Origin: Gymnopus androsaceus JB14
Lineage: Eukaryota; Basidiomycota; Agaricomycetes; Agaricales; Omphalotaceae
Direction of reading: 5' to 3'
NCBI GenBank assembly: GCA_009733575.1
Contig: ML769464.1
Location: forward strand, 62,001-126,000
DNA: 64,000 nucleotides
The translations under genes were made by a program, and so were the position numbers. The notes under the pieces were generated by a model. That model was not told the origin of the DNA. It saw nothing but the letters and a program-made list of their open reading frames with translations, and searched no databases. Within the stretch, counting starts at the first letter, position 1. Every line of letters begins with the position of its first letter. Shown here piece after piece: positions 34,890 through 46,400 of this stretch.

Positions 34890-35207
34890 CAAGGGGGATT
34901 CGGCATTGAAATGGCAAACGTATAAGCTCACAACGTGACCTGCCAGGCGAAATAAGCGCTGTAAACAGGAGAGCATCAGAAAATTGTCAGAAAAGGCTTG
35001 ATTTAGTGCCAGCTCAATCCGTGGTGTATCCCAAGGTCATAAGAACAAAGAAAAAAGTTGACTCGCTCTCTATTCATGGTGGAAATCTGGAAGGAAGTCA
35101 GGGAGTGCTAGTAGCGCTCCCAGCGCCAATCAGAGTCTCACGCGGGGTCTTTCCTAACTAGGCAAGATAGGTCATATGTCTGCCATTTCAATGCCGAATC
35201 CCCCTTG
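34890..35207. mobile_element. hAT-like MITE, 318 bp, with 27-bp TIRs and 8-bp target duplication
   Basis: The ends are perfect inverted repeats: 34890-34916 starts CAAGGGGGATTCGGCATTG and 35181-35207 is its exact complement. ATCAACAT flanks both sides (34882-34889 and 35208-35215). The matching place near 49107-49120 in the full gene copy has the target only once, so the empty site is visible in the same window. Eight-base duplications and CA-rich ends fit the hAT superfamily. There is no coding capacity. Confidence 0.88.
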
Positions 35208-35275
35208 ATCAACATCATCCAATTTCCCGTAAACAGGAGCCTGAATTCGAGGAGCAGGAGTAGACTCGCGACCAA
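35208..35275 (-). pseudogene. C-terminal fragment of the duplicated gene (right of MITE)
   Basis: CATCATCCAATTTCCCGTA and AACAGGAGCCTGAATTCGAG match the end of the gene at 49107 (minus strand, around the stop codon). With the piece at 34620-34889 this is a third partial copy, split by the MITE. Confidence 0.65.
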
Positions 35276-35439
35276 TCCCACCTACGTAATTTATTTGGCG
35301 TAAACAGCCAAATCCGTTTGTTTGTACCATAAACAAAGGAAATCTCAGAAACGTCTACGGATCCTTCGGTCTGAGATGGCTGTGCCATAGTTTCAAATAG
35401 AAACGGATGGTCACGAGCCTAGAGCAGGAGTACAGTTTT

Positions 35440-36109
35440 GACTTTCCTCAGAAACGTGGAAGATTTGAAATTTCCTTTTTAAAAATATCATGTGCTCTAC
35501 CAAGGTGGTCTGACGGTCCGACTGCAGTGAGCGCTTTAAAAGGTTCAACTTCACCATCACCTTGCATTCGCCACACTCATTTCTGTATGATTCCTTTTTA
35601 TAATGCCTAGAGCGGGTGAGCCTTATCCTAAGGTTACCTTCAAATCTTTACCTTTCGAATCACTCTTTGACCCAAATATACAATGATCATTATTCCTCAC
35701 AAAGCATGAAGCAGAGCTCACTCTCGCTCACGACGAAACCACCGATATTGATGCCTACGACAGCCGAAAAGACGACGACTCTTAAGCGATGATGATAACG
35801 AGCCCTCTACGAAGAAAGCCCGTATAACTGAGCCTTGCCCGTGTAGCTCGCGTACTGGATGCCTCAATGTCATCACGCACAACGACATGATCCGTATAAC
35901 ACCTCGTACTCGAATTCCTCCAGAACTAGCTCTAATTGACTGTACCCTGGAGGAACTCGAAGCGGATGAACCAGATTGGGATATATGTTCAAGATTTATT
36001 ACCACAAGCGCTTAGCAATAAGTGGAGAGATCCGACGGCCGGCAAAGGTAAAGTCATCTGACATTCTTGAAATGGATATTTCAAATTCGCCACGTTTCTG
36101 AGGAAAGTC
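35440..36109. mobile_element. 670-bp interval bounded by 36-bp inverted repeats
   Basis: GACTTTCCTCAGAAACGTGG starts at 35440, and its inverted copy lies at 36090-36109, with the repeat extending to 36 bases at few mismatches (35440-35475 and 36074-36109). No clear target duplication is seen. Inside, the minus strand could encode short peptides without a family pattern. It is probably a non-autonomous DNA element. Confidence 0.65.
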
Positions 36110-36372
36110 CTCAAGTGCAGGAGGAGTGTATATGTCTTTAGTACCTTTCATTTTGGTACCTTCTATGTACATTCACATTCAAAGGCTCACTTTCACATTC
36201 GGGGGCTCACTTTCATATTCAGTCAGATCACATTCACATTCGATCGTGTAGTGTAAGTAAGACAGTACATAATAATAATAATCTTTAGTCAGTCATGTTA
36301 TTGCGTCAGCTTTTGGTGATTATCCACCACCACCGACGCGTCTCCCATCATCCACAGCGGTGTGTTTTGAGC
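36110..36372. repeat. Diverged copy of the inverted-duplication end sequence
   Basis: GTACCTTTCATTTTGGTACC is followed by repeats of GGCTCACTTTCACATTC. This resembles the start of the adjacent arm (GTACCATTCATTTTCGTGCC and GCTCACTTTCACTTTC). It looks like an older copy of the same terminal sequence, lying beside the newer one. Confidence 0.5.
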
Positions 36373-38383
36373 GGTGTACTTCACTTTTGTACCATTCATT
36401 TTCGTGCCTCATGCTCACTTTCACTTTCGGAGCTCCACTTTCACTTTCAGAGCCTCACTTTCACTTTCCACAGCTCATATTCACTGGGCGTATCACTTGA
36501 ACTTGCAGATAACAGATTGTAGTAATAAGCAACAGTATCGAAGAAGGTATCCATTAAGAGACTACACACAGTCCTATACATTGAAAGTAGACCAAGTAAA
36601 ATTTAAGCATTAAAATCAAACGGAACGTCCCAGCCACCCATCCGCATCTCCAAGGGAATATCGTTGAAGTTCACATTACCAATATATGGGAAATAGGTAG
36701 ATGCGTCTGTGGAGTGTTCTTGATAATCATCACCAAACGTTGCGTACGCATGAGTGGGCAGCAGATGATAGGCGTTGAAGCCATTATCGATAACCGTTGA
36801 GTTGTTGAGCGCATCGTTACCTGCATTGAAGAACTAAGCATTACGAACCCGGACAGAATGGAAAATACATACCTAATGATGGAACCATGACCTTCACTTC
36901 TCCTCCACTTGAGCTGGCTTCTGGTGCCGGATAGGGAGATGCAGCTTCGCGGGCCTTCGCTCTCCCCTTGCTCAATGACTTGACACGTCCGCTGGAGCTA
37001 GACTCTGCAGGGGCAGAACGGCGAGCTCGAGGTTTTGAACCATTGGTCTTGGCGTGCTTGCTGCTCTCCTTGTTCAGTCCATGCTTCAAACGATTGTAGG
37101 AACTATTGTAGGGATTCTTCTGAACACCGCTTTCAAATGAGCTTTTGATTTCCTTCAAGACATCCAAATCAACCTCAAGAGCTCTGTAATCCAAATCAGT
37201 ACCAATTTCCGCAGCGAAAAGGATGAAAATTACTTAAGAATTGCCTCGGCGAGGGGTAACTTGATGCCAGTGTGCTGATTTGTCCATTTGTGTTGAGATT
37301 CATTGATGTTGGTCGTGCCGTTAGTTGTTGCCCATGCAGTATCCGTCATACGAGAGCGGAAACGGAAGATGCCCGATGCGATATATGGCTGCAGCTTATT
37401 ATTGAGCCAATCTTGACACAACTGTGAGTTATTGAGTGATAAATAGATACGATGTAACTTACTGATAAGATTCATGTTGCCAGTATTGCGGATCCATTCA
37501 GTGAACGCCGTCAAGTCTGCCTCTGACTTGAGGAATGGAAACTCCATCAACCGAGAGTATTCCGTCTCAGTTACATCGCTGTGAAGGCTTCGAATACCAC
37601 TAAAATAAAATCAGAAACCAGAATTGTTTAGACAGGAAAGAAGGAATTTACCGTCGACAGTGAGTCAAGCAGATCCGCGAGATATGAGCACTGATTTCGT
37701 GAGGATCTTCTGTATTGATACCACTATATTCTGGTTTGTTTGTGGCCAAGAAAGCCTCAGCGCCGCCACCAATCAATGCCAACTCCATATCCGTACCCAT
37801 TGCAAGAAGATTTCCATCGGGACAGAGTGCCTTGAATCTGATTTTCTTGCTGGTTAGGTGTCTGGTGAGCTGGATGAGGTTTTCGAACATGCATCAATAT
37901 GTTACTGTGTCCTTTTTGTTTGAATAAACGCGGCAGATCGTAAGGGCTAGTCGGCAATGGATTGAGTGTGTATGGAATAGAAAGAAATGATAAACTAACC
38001 TCGACCAAGTCCACTATGCCAAATCGTGAACTCAATCTCATCGAACTCGCCTTCAACTCGCTTAAATGTCCCGTCGACTTCAAAGGCACTGACTCTATGA
38101 ATCAAAGCCAATAGTGCAGTCTTGAACGTAAAAATGAGTTGGCCTCCACTAAGCGAAGATGTTATAAGATGAATGTAACGTTCTGACTCAGACTTTTCCA
38201 GTTCAAGGCTATACAGATGTTGAACACCTAAGGAAAATAATCTAAATGAGGTGTAACAAATGATTTGGAAGGAGGGACTGACCTGGTAGACCCTTGCCGA
38301 ATGGGAACAACTTTTTCTTCTTTTCTCGCAGTACCTTTTCGCGTTGCCGGCGGTCCTGCAGTGCATGGTCGATGAGAGCGATT
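36373..38383 (-). repeat. Left arm of a 2.0-kb inverted duplication
   Basis: Nearly identical, as reverse complement, to 38861-40870. The outer end reads GGTGTACTTCACTTTTGTAC, the complement of the end at 40870. Differences seen include one silent-scale base near 37376 (Ser versus Leu codon), one near 38175 (Arg/His) and one near 37053 (His/Arg). The right arm also has two extra bases that the left arm lacks. Confidence 0.92.
36603..38383 (-). pseudogene. Transposase-like protein, left copy, 5'-truncated
   Basis: Belongs to a multicopy agaricomycete family that looks like a MULE-type DDE transposase. It shows SAFEVDGTFKRVEGEFDEIE (possible first Asp), FKALCPDGNLLAMGTDMELA (possible second) and TNINESQHKWTNQHTGIKL (possible final Glu), then a basic Ser-rich tail. 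These acid assignments are inference. The frame is intact at the two places where the right copy has extra bases. It is cut at 38383, losing the N-terminal exons present in the right copy, and the sequence upstream does not supply a start. Confidence 0.65.
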
Positions 38384-38860
38384 CAATTTCTTCCACCTGC
38401 ACTCGTATTATTTCTGCGAGAATTGGGGGAAGAGTTAAATGATGTCGTATGCCTACATTCTTGATGATCATGTCTCGAGTTTTCCTAATCTGCCTTTTCA
38501 GATTACCCTCATAATGCTGATGGTCGCAAACATATACACTCCTGTAGATCAGACCATTCGCAAGGTATGATATTTTGGATAGCGATTGCTAAAATTATGG
38601 ACTGAATATTGCCTAGGCTTGTATTGTCTACGTGAAGGGCGAGTCGCGCATTGAGCCACACAGCCACCCTGTCCTCCCTGCAACGAAAATGACATGCGAA
38701 GCAAAGGAAACATGGGAGAAATGTATCAAAGCTGCTGGAACTATCGGCGGTACCGTCCGAAGCATTGATCAAGGTAAAGTTCACTATGCTATACATATAC
38801 ATGCTAATGATGCTTTCCACCAGCTCCTAGTACAAAGCTAATCACGAAAGGGAGATCCAG
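38384..38860. other. Spacer of the inverted duplication
   Basis: About 477 bases of unique sequence separate the arms. From about 38514 onward it encodes the N-terminal exons of the right-hand copy (MLMVANIYTPVDQTIRK; ESRIEPHSHPVLPATKM). The left part (38384-38513) matches neither arm. Confidence 0.8.
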
Positions 38861-40640
38861 CGCTCTCATCGACCATGCACTGCAGGACCGCCGGCAACAC
38901 AAAAAGGTACTGCGAGAAAAGAAGAAAAAGTTGTTCCCATTCGGCAAGGGTCTACCAGGTCAGTCCCTCCTTCCAAATCATTTGTTACACCTCATTTAGA
39001 TTATTTTCCTTAGGTGTTCAACATCTGTATAGCCTTGAACTGGAAAAGTCTGAGTCAGAACATTACATTCATCTTATAACATCTTCGCTTAGTGGAGGCC
39101 AACTCATTTTTACGTTCAAGACTGCACTATTGGCTTTGATTCATAGAGTCAGTGCCTTTGAAGTCGACGGGACATTTAAGCGAGTTGAAGGCGAGTTCGA
39201 TGAGATTGAGTTCACGATTTGGCATAGTGGACTTGGTCGAGGTTAGTTTATCATTTCTTTCTATTCCATACACACTCAATCCATTGCCGACTAGCCCTTA
39301 CGATCTGCCGCGTTTATTCAAACAAAAAGGACACAGTAACATATTGATGCATGTTCGAAAACCTCATCCAGCTCACCAGACACCTAACCAGCAAGAAAAT
39401 CAGATTCAAGGCACTCTGTCCCGATGGAAATCTTCTTGCAATGGGTACGGATATGGAGTTGGCATTGATTGGTGGCGGCGCTGAGGCTTTCTTGGCCACA
39501 AACAAACCAGAATATAGTGGTATCAATACAGAAGATCCTCACGAAATCAGTGCTCATATCTCGCGGATCTGCTTGACTCACTGTCGACGGTAAATTCCTT
39601 CTTTCCTGTCTAAACAATTCTGGTTTCTGATTTTATTTTAGTGGTATTCGAAGCCTTCACAGCGATGTAACTGAGACGGAATACTCTCGGTTGATGGAGT
39701 TTCCATTCCTCAAGTCAGAGGCAGACTTGACGGCGTTCACTGAATGGATCCGCAATACTGGCAACATGAATCTTATCAGTAAGTTACATCGTATCTATTT
39801 ATCACTCAATAACTCACAGTTGTGTCAAGATTGGCTCAATAATAAGCTGCAGCCATATATCGCATTGGGCATCTTCCGTTTCCGCTCTCGTATGACGGAT
39901 ACTGCATGGGCAACAACTAACGGCACTGACCAACATCAATGAATCTCAACACAAATGGACGAATCAGCACACTGGCATCAAGTTACCCCTCGCCTGAGGC
40001 AATTCTTAAGTAATTTTCATCCTTTTCGCTGCGGAAATTGGTACTGATTTGGATTACAGAGCTCTTGAGGTTGATTTGGATGTCTTGAAGGAAATCAAAA
40101 GCTCATTTGAAAGCGGTGTTCAGAAGAATCCCTACAATAGTTCCTACAATCGTTTGAAGCATGGACTGAACAAGGAGAGCAGCAAGCGCGCCAAGACCAA
40201 TGGTTCAAAACCTCGAGCTCGCCGTTCTGCCCCTGCAGAGTCTAGCTCCAGCGGACGTGTCAAGTCATTGAGCAAGGGGAGAGCGAAGGCCCGCGAAGCT
40301 GCATCTCCCTATCCGGCACCAGAAGCCAGCTCAAGTGGAGGAGAAGTGAAGGTCATGGTTCCATCATTAGGTATGTATTTTCCATTCTGTCCGGGTTCGT
40401 AATGCTTAGTTCTTCAATGCAGGTAACGATGCGCTCAACAACTCAACGGTTATCGATAATGGCTTCAACGCCTATCATCTGCTGCCCACTCATGCGTACG
40501 CAACGTTTGGTGATGATTATCAAGAACACTCCACAGACGCATCTACCTATTTCCCATATATTGGTAATGTGAACTTCAACAATATTCCCTTGGAGATGCG
40601 GATGGGTGGCTGGGACGTTCCGTTTGATTTTAATGCTTAA
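38514..40640 (+). CDS. Transposase-like protein, right copy with N-terminal exons
   Basis: The longer copy of the pair. Exons from ATG 38514 give MLMVANIYTPVDQTIRK, CIVYVKGESRIEPHSHP, WEKCIKAAGTIGGTVRSIDQ, APSTKLITKGRSSALIDHAL and FPFGKGLPG. They then join the part shared with the left arm (EVDGTFKRVEGEFDE, CPDGNLLAMGTDMEL, GINTEDPHEISAHISRICLT) and end DVPFDFNA at 40640. Short introns are present. Two extra bases relative to the left arm (near 39927 and 39993) break the frame around NINESQHKW, the likely catalytic region, so it is probably dead as written. Function as a transposase is inferred from family resemblance and copy number; true ends and a target duplication were not found. Confidence 0.65.
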
Positions 40641-40870
40641 ATTTTACTTGGTCTACTTTCAATGTATAGGACTGTGTGTAGTCTCTTAATGGATACCTTC
40701 TTCGATACTGTTGCTTATTACTACAATCTGTTATCTGCAAGTTCAAGTGATACGCCCAGTGAATATGAGCTGTGGAAAGTGAAAGTGAGGCTCTGAAAGT
40801 GAAAGTGGAGCTCCGAAAGTGAAAGTGAGCATGAGGCACGAAAATGAATGGTACGAAAGTGAAGTACACC
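38861..40870 (+). repeat. Right arm of the 2.0-kb inverted duplication
   Basis: Mirror copy of 36373-38383. The inner border is GCTCTCATCGACCATGCAC at 38861, and the outer end is GTGAAGTACACC at 40870. Immediately outside it the sequence is a fragment of the duplicated gene (CAGGAGTAGTAGAATCAG), so the arm abuts a broken copy of that gene. Confidence 0.92.
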
Positions 40871-40879
40871 GGTGCAGGA

Positions 40880-41560
40880 GTAGTAGAATCAGTCGATCGT
40901 CCGATATGACCAAACTTAACGAGAACGAAGAGTTGAAGTTTGTTCCTGAACTTGACTGTTTCGTTGAACTCGGTTTCGATGCTTTTTAGTGCACATGGAC
41001 GGTATTCGGGTTTCTTGAGATCAGCAGCTTGGTAGCTGTTTGAATCTTGCGGAAGAGGAGGTGTGAGTGGTTGTCGAGCAGCCTGAGGTCGATAATGGAG
41101 TCCATGTCAGCCTCGGAGGCATAGATACCGAAGGCAACGGCGAGATTGGAGGAAGATGAAGTGGCGATGGTGGAGAGAACGTCCATGAGTTCGTCGATTG
41201 TCGACTCGATACCGTTATAGAGAGGAAGAGAAGGTTCGAGTGAGAAGAACTCGTGTAGGCGCTCCAGGACGAGATCACGAACGACGAGACGTTTTAGATT
41301 TATTGTAGAAGACCAGTGTTTGGCGTGAAGCCCGCATGTACATTTCGCATCCTCGTCATCATCATTGTCCGAACCACAGTAAGAATGATCTTCATCTAGG
41401 TCTTCATCTTCTGAAGGGACATTCATACAATCAAGATCGTCTTCGTGTTCATAGCCTAGACGAATAGAAAAAGAGAAAGTCGAAATCGAAGAATAGCGTA
41501 AAGACTCACTTTCGCTACCACCCGCAAAACGTACATAAGAGACCTCCGTCCGAAACAATC
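40880..41560 (-). pseudogene. Another truncated copy of the 49-kb gene, joined to the inverted duplication
   Basis: Carries EDEDLDEDHSYCGSDNDDDE, HAKHWSSTINLKRLVVRDLV, LHEFFSLEPSLPLYNGI, ATSSSSNLAVAFGIYASEA and the SHLL block, then loses similarity. Downstream only short pieces of the 3' end survive (near 40880-40950) before the transposase-like arm. Both the N-terminal exons and the C-terminal domain are missing. Confidence 0.8.
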
Positions 41561-43473
41561 CTCAACATCCAAAAGCATCGATCCACAAGTTCACCATAAA
41601 CAAAAAAATATTGTTCAAATGGTCTTCAAATAAAGCAATCATTGTATTATCGGAATTCTCATTCAGAAATAATGGAAAAGCAGACGATGGTCTAAAGAAT
41701 TCCGAATTTGACGCGGATCGGCGATGCAGCGTGCTCAAGCTGAACAGGACACGCGTTGGTGCACAGGCGCTTACTGCTTTCGATGACTCTCGACTTGCTC
41801 TTGACTCCAATTCCTTTCCAATTATATCATTCACGTCGAAGATTGAGAGGGACGAGGGCCATGACCTTGATAGAGGCGATGAAGGAGTGAGCCCGTATGG
41901 CAGTCTGCAGATATGGAAACGTTAACGAAGAGGAAGAACCAGATCCTTTTCCCCGTTTTGTAGATTGCCAATAAAGGATTAGCCAACTCTGCCTCTAGTC
42001 TGTTTGGGCAGGAGCGTGACATTATCTCACTACGGATCTACCAATCGAAAAAGACTGCTCTTTCATCCTGAAGAAGGCGCTACTAGTACTATCGCCGCAG
42101 TTGTCTGCTGCTGTCGTTCTCGAGGAACCTCTATTGCCAGGCGACCGCTTTGTTTATTGGCATGTATCTTCTATCACCTCCAACCAGCACGAGAGATGGA
42201 GCCCTTTGCTATTTTTTTGGAGGCCAAGTTCCCTTCTATCATTATTTGTTATCTCTCTGTGAGTCCCGGATTACACAACATTTATTTGTTTTCTGAGTCC
42301 GGACTGTTTCTTGTACCTAAGAGATTCGTCAAGCATGTACCAACGGTCGATTATGTCAACTTCACATACTCCAGTATTGAATATCTGCACCTATATGGAA
42401 ATGTTGATAACACACTGGCTCCTCGATTTAATGGCAGGTCCGTGACTCCATGCAGCTTCACTCAAGAGTAAGTGTGAATGAGCAATGGGCTTTTACGGAA
42501 CACAATATGGGGTGTGTCTTGAGTTGCGCGAAATATGGGTTTAATTTATGGGGAAAGGCCAATAGATCTTGCATTTTACAGTAAGTATTGGATATTAAAT
42601 TCCATACAAGCACTTCCAAGTGCTGCGCACCGCTAACGCTCTCCCTCAGCTACATTCCTTCTCTCCTCCCATGACGCTTCACGCTTCCCCTAAGCTCACC
42701 CGCTATCCATAGAAGCGGTTGCGCCTGCAAAGACTTCATGGTCCACGTAGGCATAGTTATTTTCGATAAATAAGGTCGCCATTTCCCGTCCATGCCTTTG
42801 TTAAATGTCTACATTCACTATTCCCATTTCTTGTTACTCACATACACACCATGCATGTATGATCTTTCCATGGCACCTCAATTCATTCTTGGACCTTCAA
42901 GGCTTATCTTACCTGATTGCACCCAAGTATTCTGATTTCACTTACCCCGCAATTGCATGCTGTATCTATCACTGCCAATGTACTGTATTCATTCTCCATC
43001 TACACACATTCCTCCCACCCATGATCAAGTGTATTGTATTGTATCAGCTCTTGATACCTACATATATCAGTATTAGCTACTTGTACCATAGGCAAATACC
43101 GATATCTTTTGGGTCTATCACAGAGTGCTGGAGCCAGCACAGACCAGAGCTCATCCAAGTACTTACTTATATCTACTTAGTACTAGGTAAATGAGGTGGA
43201 GTATTTTGAGCTAGGCACAGAACCAGATAAATCTAATAACATCATCTTCCAGAAGAGCTTATAGAAGTTTCATGGAAGTGGTATTGAAAACAAAAAGTAA
43301 TTAATTAATTAACTGAAAAAAGGACAAAAAGAGATAACATAGAAGCACAGAATAGAGACAGTATGATGGTTTTATTAATTGAGATTACTAGAGCAGGGTT
43401 GTCAAACAGTTTTCATAGGAATAGTTGATAAAGTGCTTGGAAGCAAGTTACAATTGCTAAGAACACTCAATGG
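41561..43473. other. Intergenic between broken gene copy and NLR
   Basis: About 1.9 kb with no recognised gene. The ORFs at 41562-41834 (minus) and 42004-42471 (plus) have no family pattern. AT-rich tracts (TTAATTAATTAATT near 43300) lie just downstream of the NLR. Confidence 0.4.
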
Positions 43474-46400
43474 TCAGTGCTCAACACAATGGGACCATTC
43501 CTCCCCATACACACAATCTGCAAAGGATAACTTAGTGTACCCGAGCTGAGATATGATGCATAAGGTCTGGGGGCTCCATAGTGGTTTGCGAAAGTGAGGA
43601 GGAATCCAAACTATACCATCACAACTATTTGGAAAGGTAATCCATCCATCACTTGAGAGACTCCAGTGATTGTGTGCTAGATAGGAAAAATTAGAGACAA
43701 ATTACAGACAGAGAAGGAGGAAGACTACCTTGCAAAGATTCATTCTGATGTTGGAGTGTTTTGTTCATTGGAGAATCAATGGTGGGATCCCAAGTCCTGA
43801 GTGTCTTGTCACTGGATCCAGACACAACCTTGGTTCCATCAGGTGAAAATGCAACTGAAGAGACAGAATCATCATGACCCTGCATGGGACTGCCCATTTG
43901 AGCACCAGTAGTGGCATCCCAGATCCTGACTGTCTTGTCATCAGAGCCAGACACAATCCTGGTTCCGTCAGGTGAAAAGGCTACTGAATACACATCATTA
44001 TCATGACCCTGCATGGGATTACCCATTTGAGCACCAGTAGTGGCATCCCAGATCCTGACTGTTCTGTCACTAGAGCCAGACACAATCCTGGTTCCATCAG
44101 GTGAAAAGGCAACTGAATAGACAGAACCATCATGACCCTGCATGGGATCACCCATTTGAGCACCAGTAGTAGCATCCCAGATCCTGACTGTCCTGTCACC
44201 AGAGCCAGACACGATCCTGGTTCCATCAGGTGAAAAGGCTACTGAATGCACAAAATCATCATGACCCTGCATGGGATTACCCATTTGAGCACCAGTAGTA
44301 GCATCCCAGATCCTAACTGTCTTGTCATCAGAGCCAGACACAATCCTGGTTCCATCAGGTGAAAAGGCTACTGAATGCACATAATTATCATGACCCTGCA
44401 TGGGATTACCCATTTGAGCACCAGTAGTAGCATCCCAGATCCTGACTGTCATCAGACCACAATCCTGTCATCAGGGAAAAGGCACGAACCATCTATCATG
44501 ACCCTACCCATGACCATGCTCCGACCTGACTGCCTACCACCACTGTCCATCAGTGAAGCACTCAGTAGGTAGCATCCCCAGATCCTGATTCCTGTCACCA
44601 GAGCCAGACACATCTGGTCCATCAGGTGAAAGGCACTGAATGCACATTCCATACTGCATGGATACCCATGGAACATGCCCAGATCCTACTGTCTTGTCAT
44701 CAGAGCCAGACACAATCCTGGTTCCATCAGGTGAAAAGGCTACTGAATGCACATAATATCATGACCCTGCATGGATTACCCATTTGAGCACCAGTAGTAG
44801 CATCCCAGATCCTGACTGTCATGTCACTAGAGCCAGACACAATCCTGGTTCCATCAGGTGAAAAGGCAACTGAATACACATAACTATTCATGACCCTGCA
44901 TGGGATTGCCCATTTGAGCACCGGTAGTAGCATCCCAGATCTTGACTGTCCTGTCATGAGAGCCAGACACAATCCTGGTTCCATCAGGTGAAAAGGCAAC
45001 TGAATGGACATAACCATTGTGACCCTGCATGTGATCACTCATTTGAGCATCACTAGTAGCATCCCAGATCCTGGATGTCTTGTCAAAAGAGCCAGATACT
45101 ATCCTGGTTCCATCAGGTGAAAAGGCAACTGAATAGACAGAACCATCATGACCCTGCATGGAATTACCCATTTGAGCACCAGTAGTAGCATCCCAGATCC
45201 TGACTGTCCTGTCACTAGAGCCAGACACAATCTTGGTTCCATCAGGTGAAAGGGCAACTGAATAGACTGAACCATCATGACCTTGCATGGGATTACTCAT
45301 TTGAGCACCAGTAGTAACATCCCAGATCCTGACTGTCTTGTCACTAGAGCCAGACACAATCCTGGTTCCATCAGGTGAAAAGGCAACTGAATGGACATAA
45401 CCATCATGACCCTGCATAGGATCACTCATTTGAGCACCAGTAGTAGCATCCCAGATCCTGACTGTTCATGTCACTAGAGCCAGACACAATCCTGGTTCCA
45501 TCAGGTGAAAAGGCTACTGAACACACATAATCATCATGACCCTGCATGGGATTACCCATTTGAGCACCAGTAGTAGCATTCCAGATCCTGACTGTCTTAT
45601 CATCAGAGCCAGACACAATCCTGGTTCCATCAGGTGAAAAGGCTACTGAATGCACATAATCATCATGACCCTGCATGGGATTGCCCATTTGAGTACCCAT
45701 AGTGGCATCCCAGATCCTGACTGTCTTGTCATCAGAGCCAGACACAATCCTGGTTCCATCAGGTGAAAAGGCTACTGAATGCACATAATCATCATGACCC
45801 TGCATGGGATTACCTATTCCAGTACCAGTAGTAGCATTCCAGATCCTGACTGTCCTGTCACTAGAACCAGACACAATCCTAGTTCCATTAAGTGAAAAGG
45901 CAACTGAATGAACAATGTCAGAATGACCATTCAGCACTATGTCTGTTTTTCGAACATTTGCAAGGGCCTCAATCTTCAAACCCTTTTTTATGTGGGGCTT
46001 ACACTCTAAATTGTTTTGCCAAAAAGGAAGGATACTCAGATACAAATGTGGTGTTATTCCCCTGACTTCACCAGTTAAAAATTGCATCAATAAATTCTGA
46101 AGGTTTTTCATCATCCCTATTACTTCTGCTTTCAAATCAGCACCTGTTAATTCCTTTCAAAAATTCAGTTATTTATTTCCTCACTTATAAGTATTACCAC
46201 TTATACTAACCTTTAGTATGGAATCTATAGCTTCTCCACATTCTGCCAATAGATCCATTACACTCATGGCTTCAATCCAATATACTCCCTTTTCACTCAA
46301 GAATCCACACAATCTCTTCATTGTCTTCTCCTGGATTTTACCTTTGATAAAATGATAATTCCAAAACTGGCAACAGTATTCAAGTGTTTCTCCTATGTTT

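Noticed and set aside
36373..40870. The inverted duplication as a simple read-through artefact of long-read library adapters
   Set aside because: Not favoured: the arms have sequence differences, a unique spacer that completes the right-hand gene, and different outer flanks. It still needs read support.
42004..42471. A 155-residue plus-strand protein
   Set aside because: No conserved pattern, unusual composition, and no supporting splice signals.
43780..45935. A CRISPR array or satellite
   Set aside because: The 129-base units encode WD40 repeats in frame; there are no short repeats with unique spacers.
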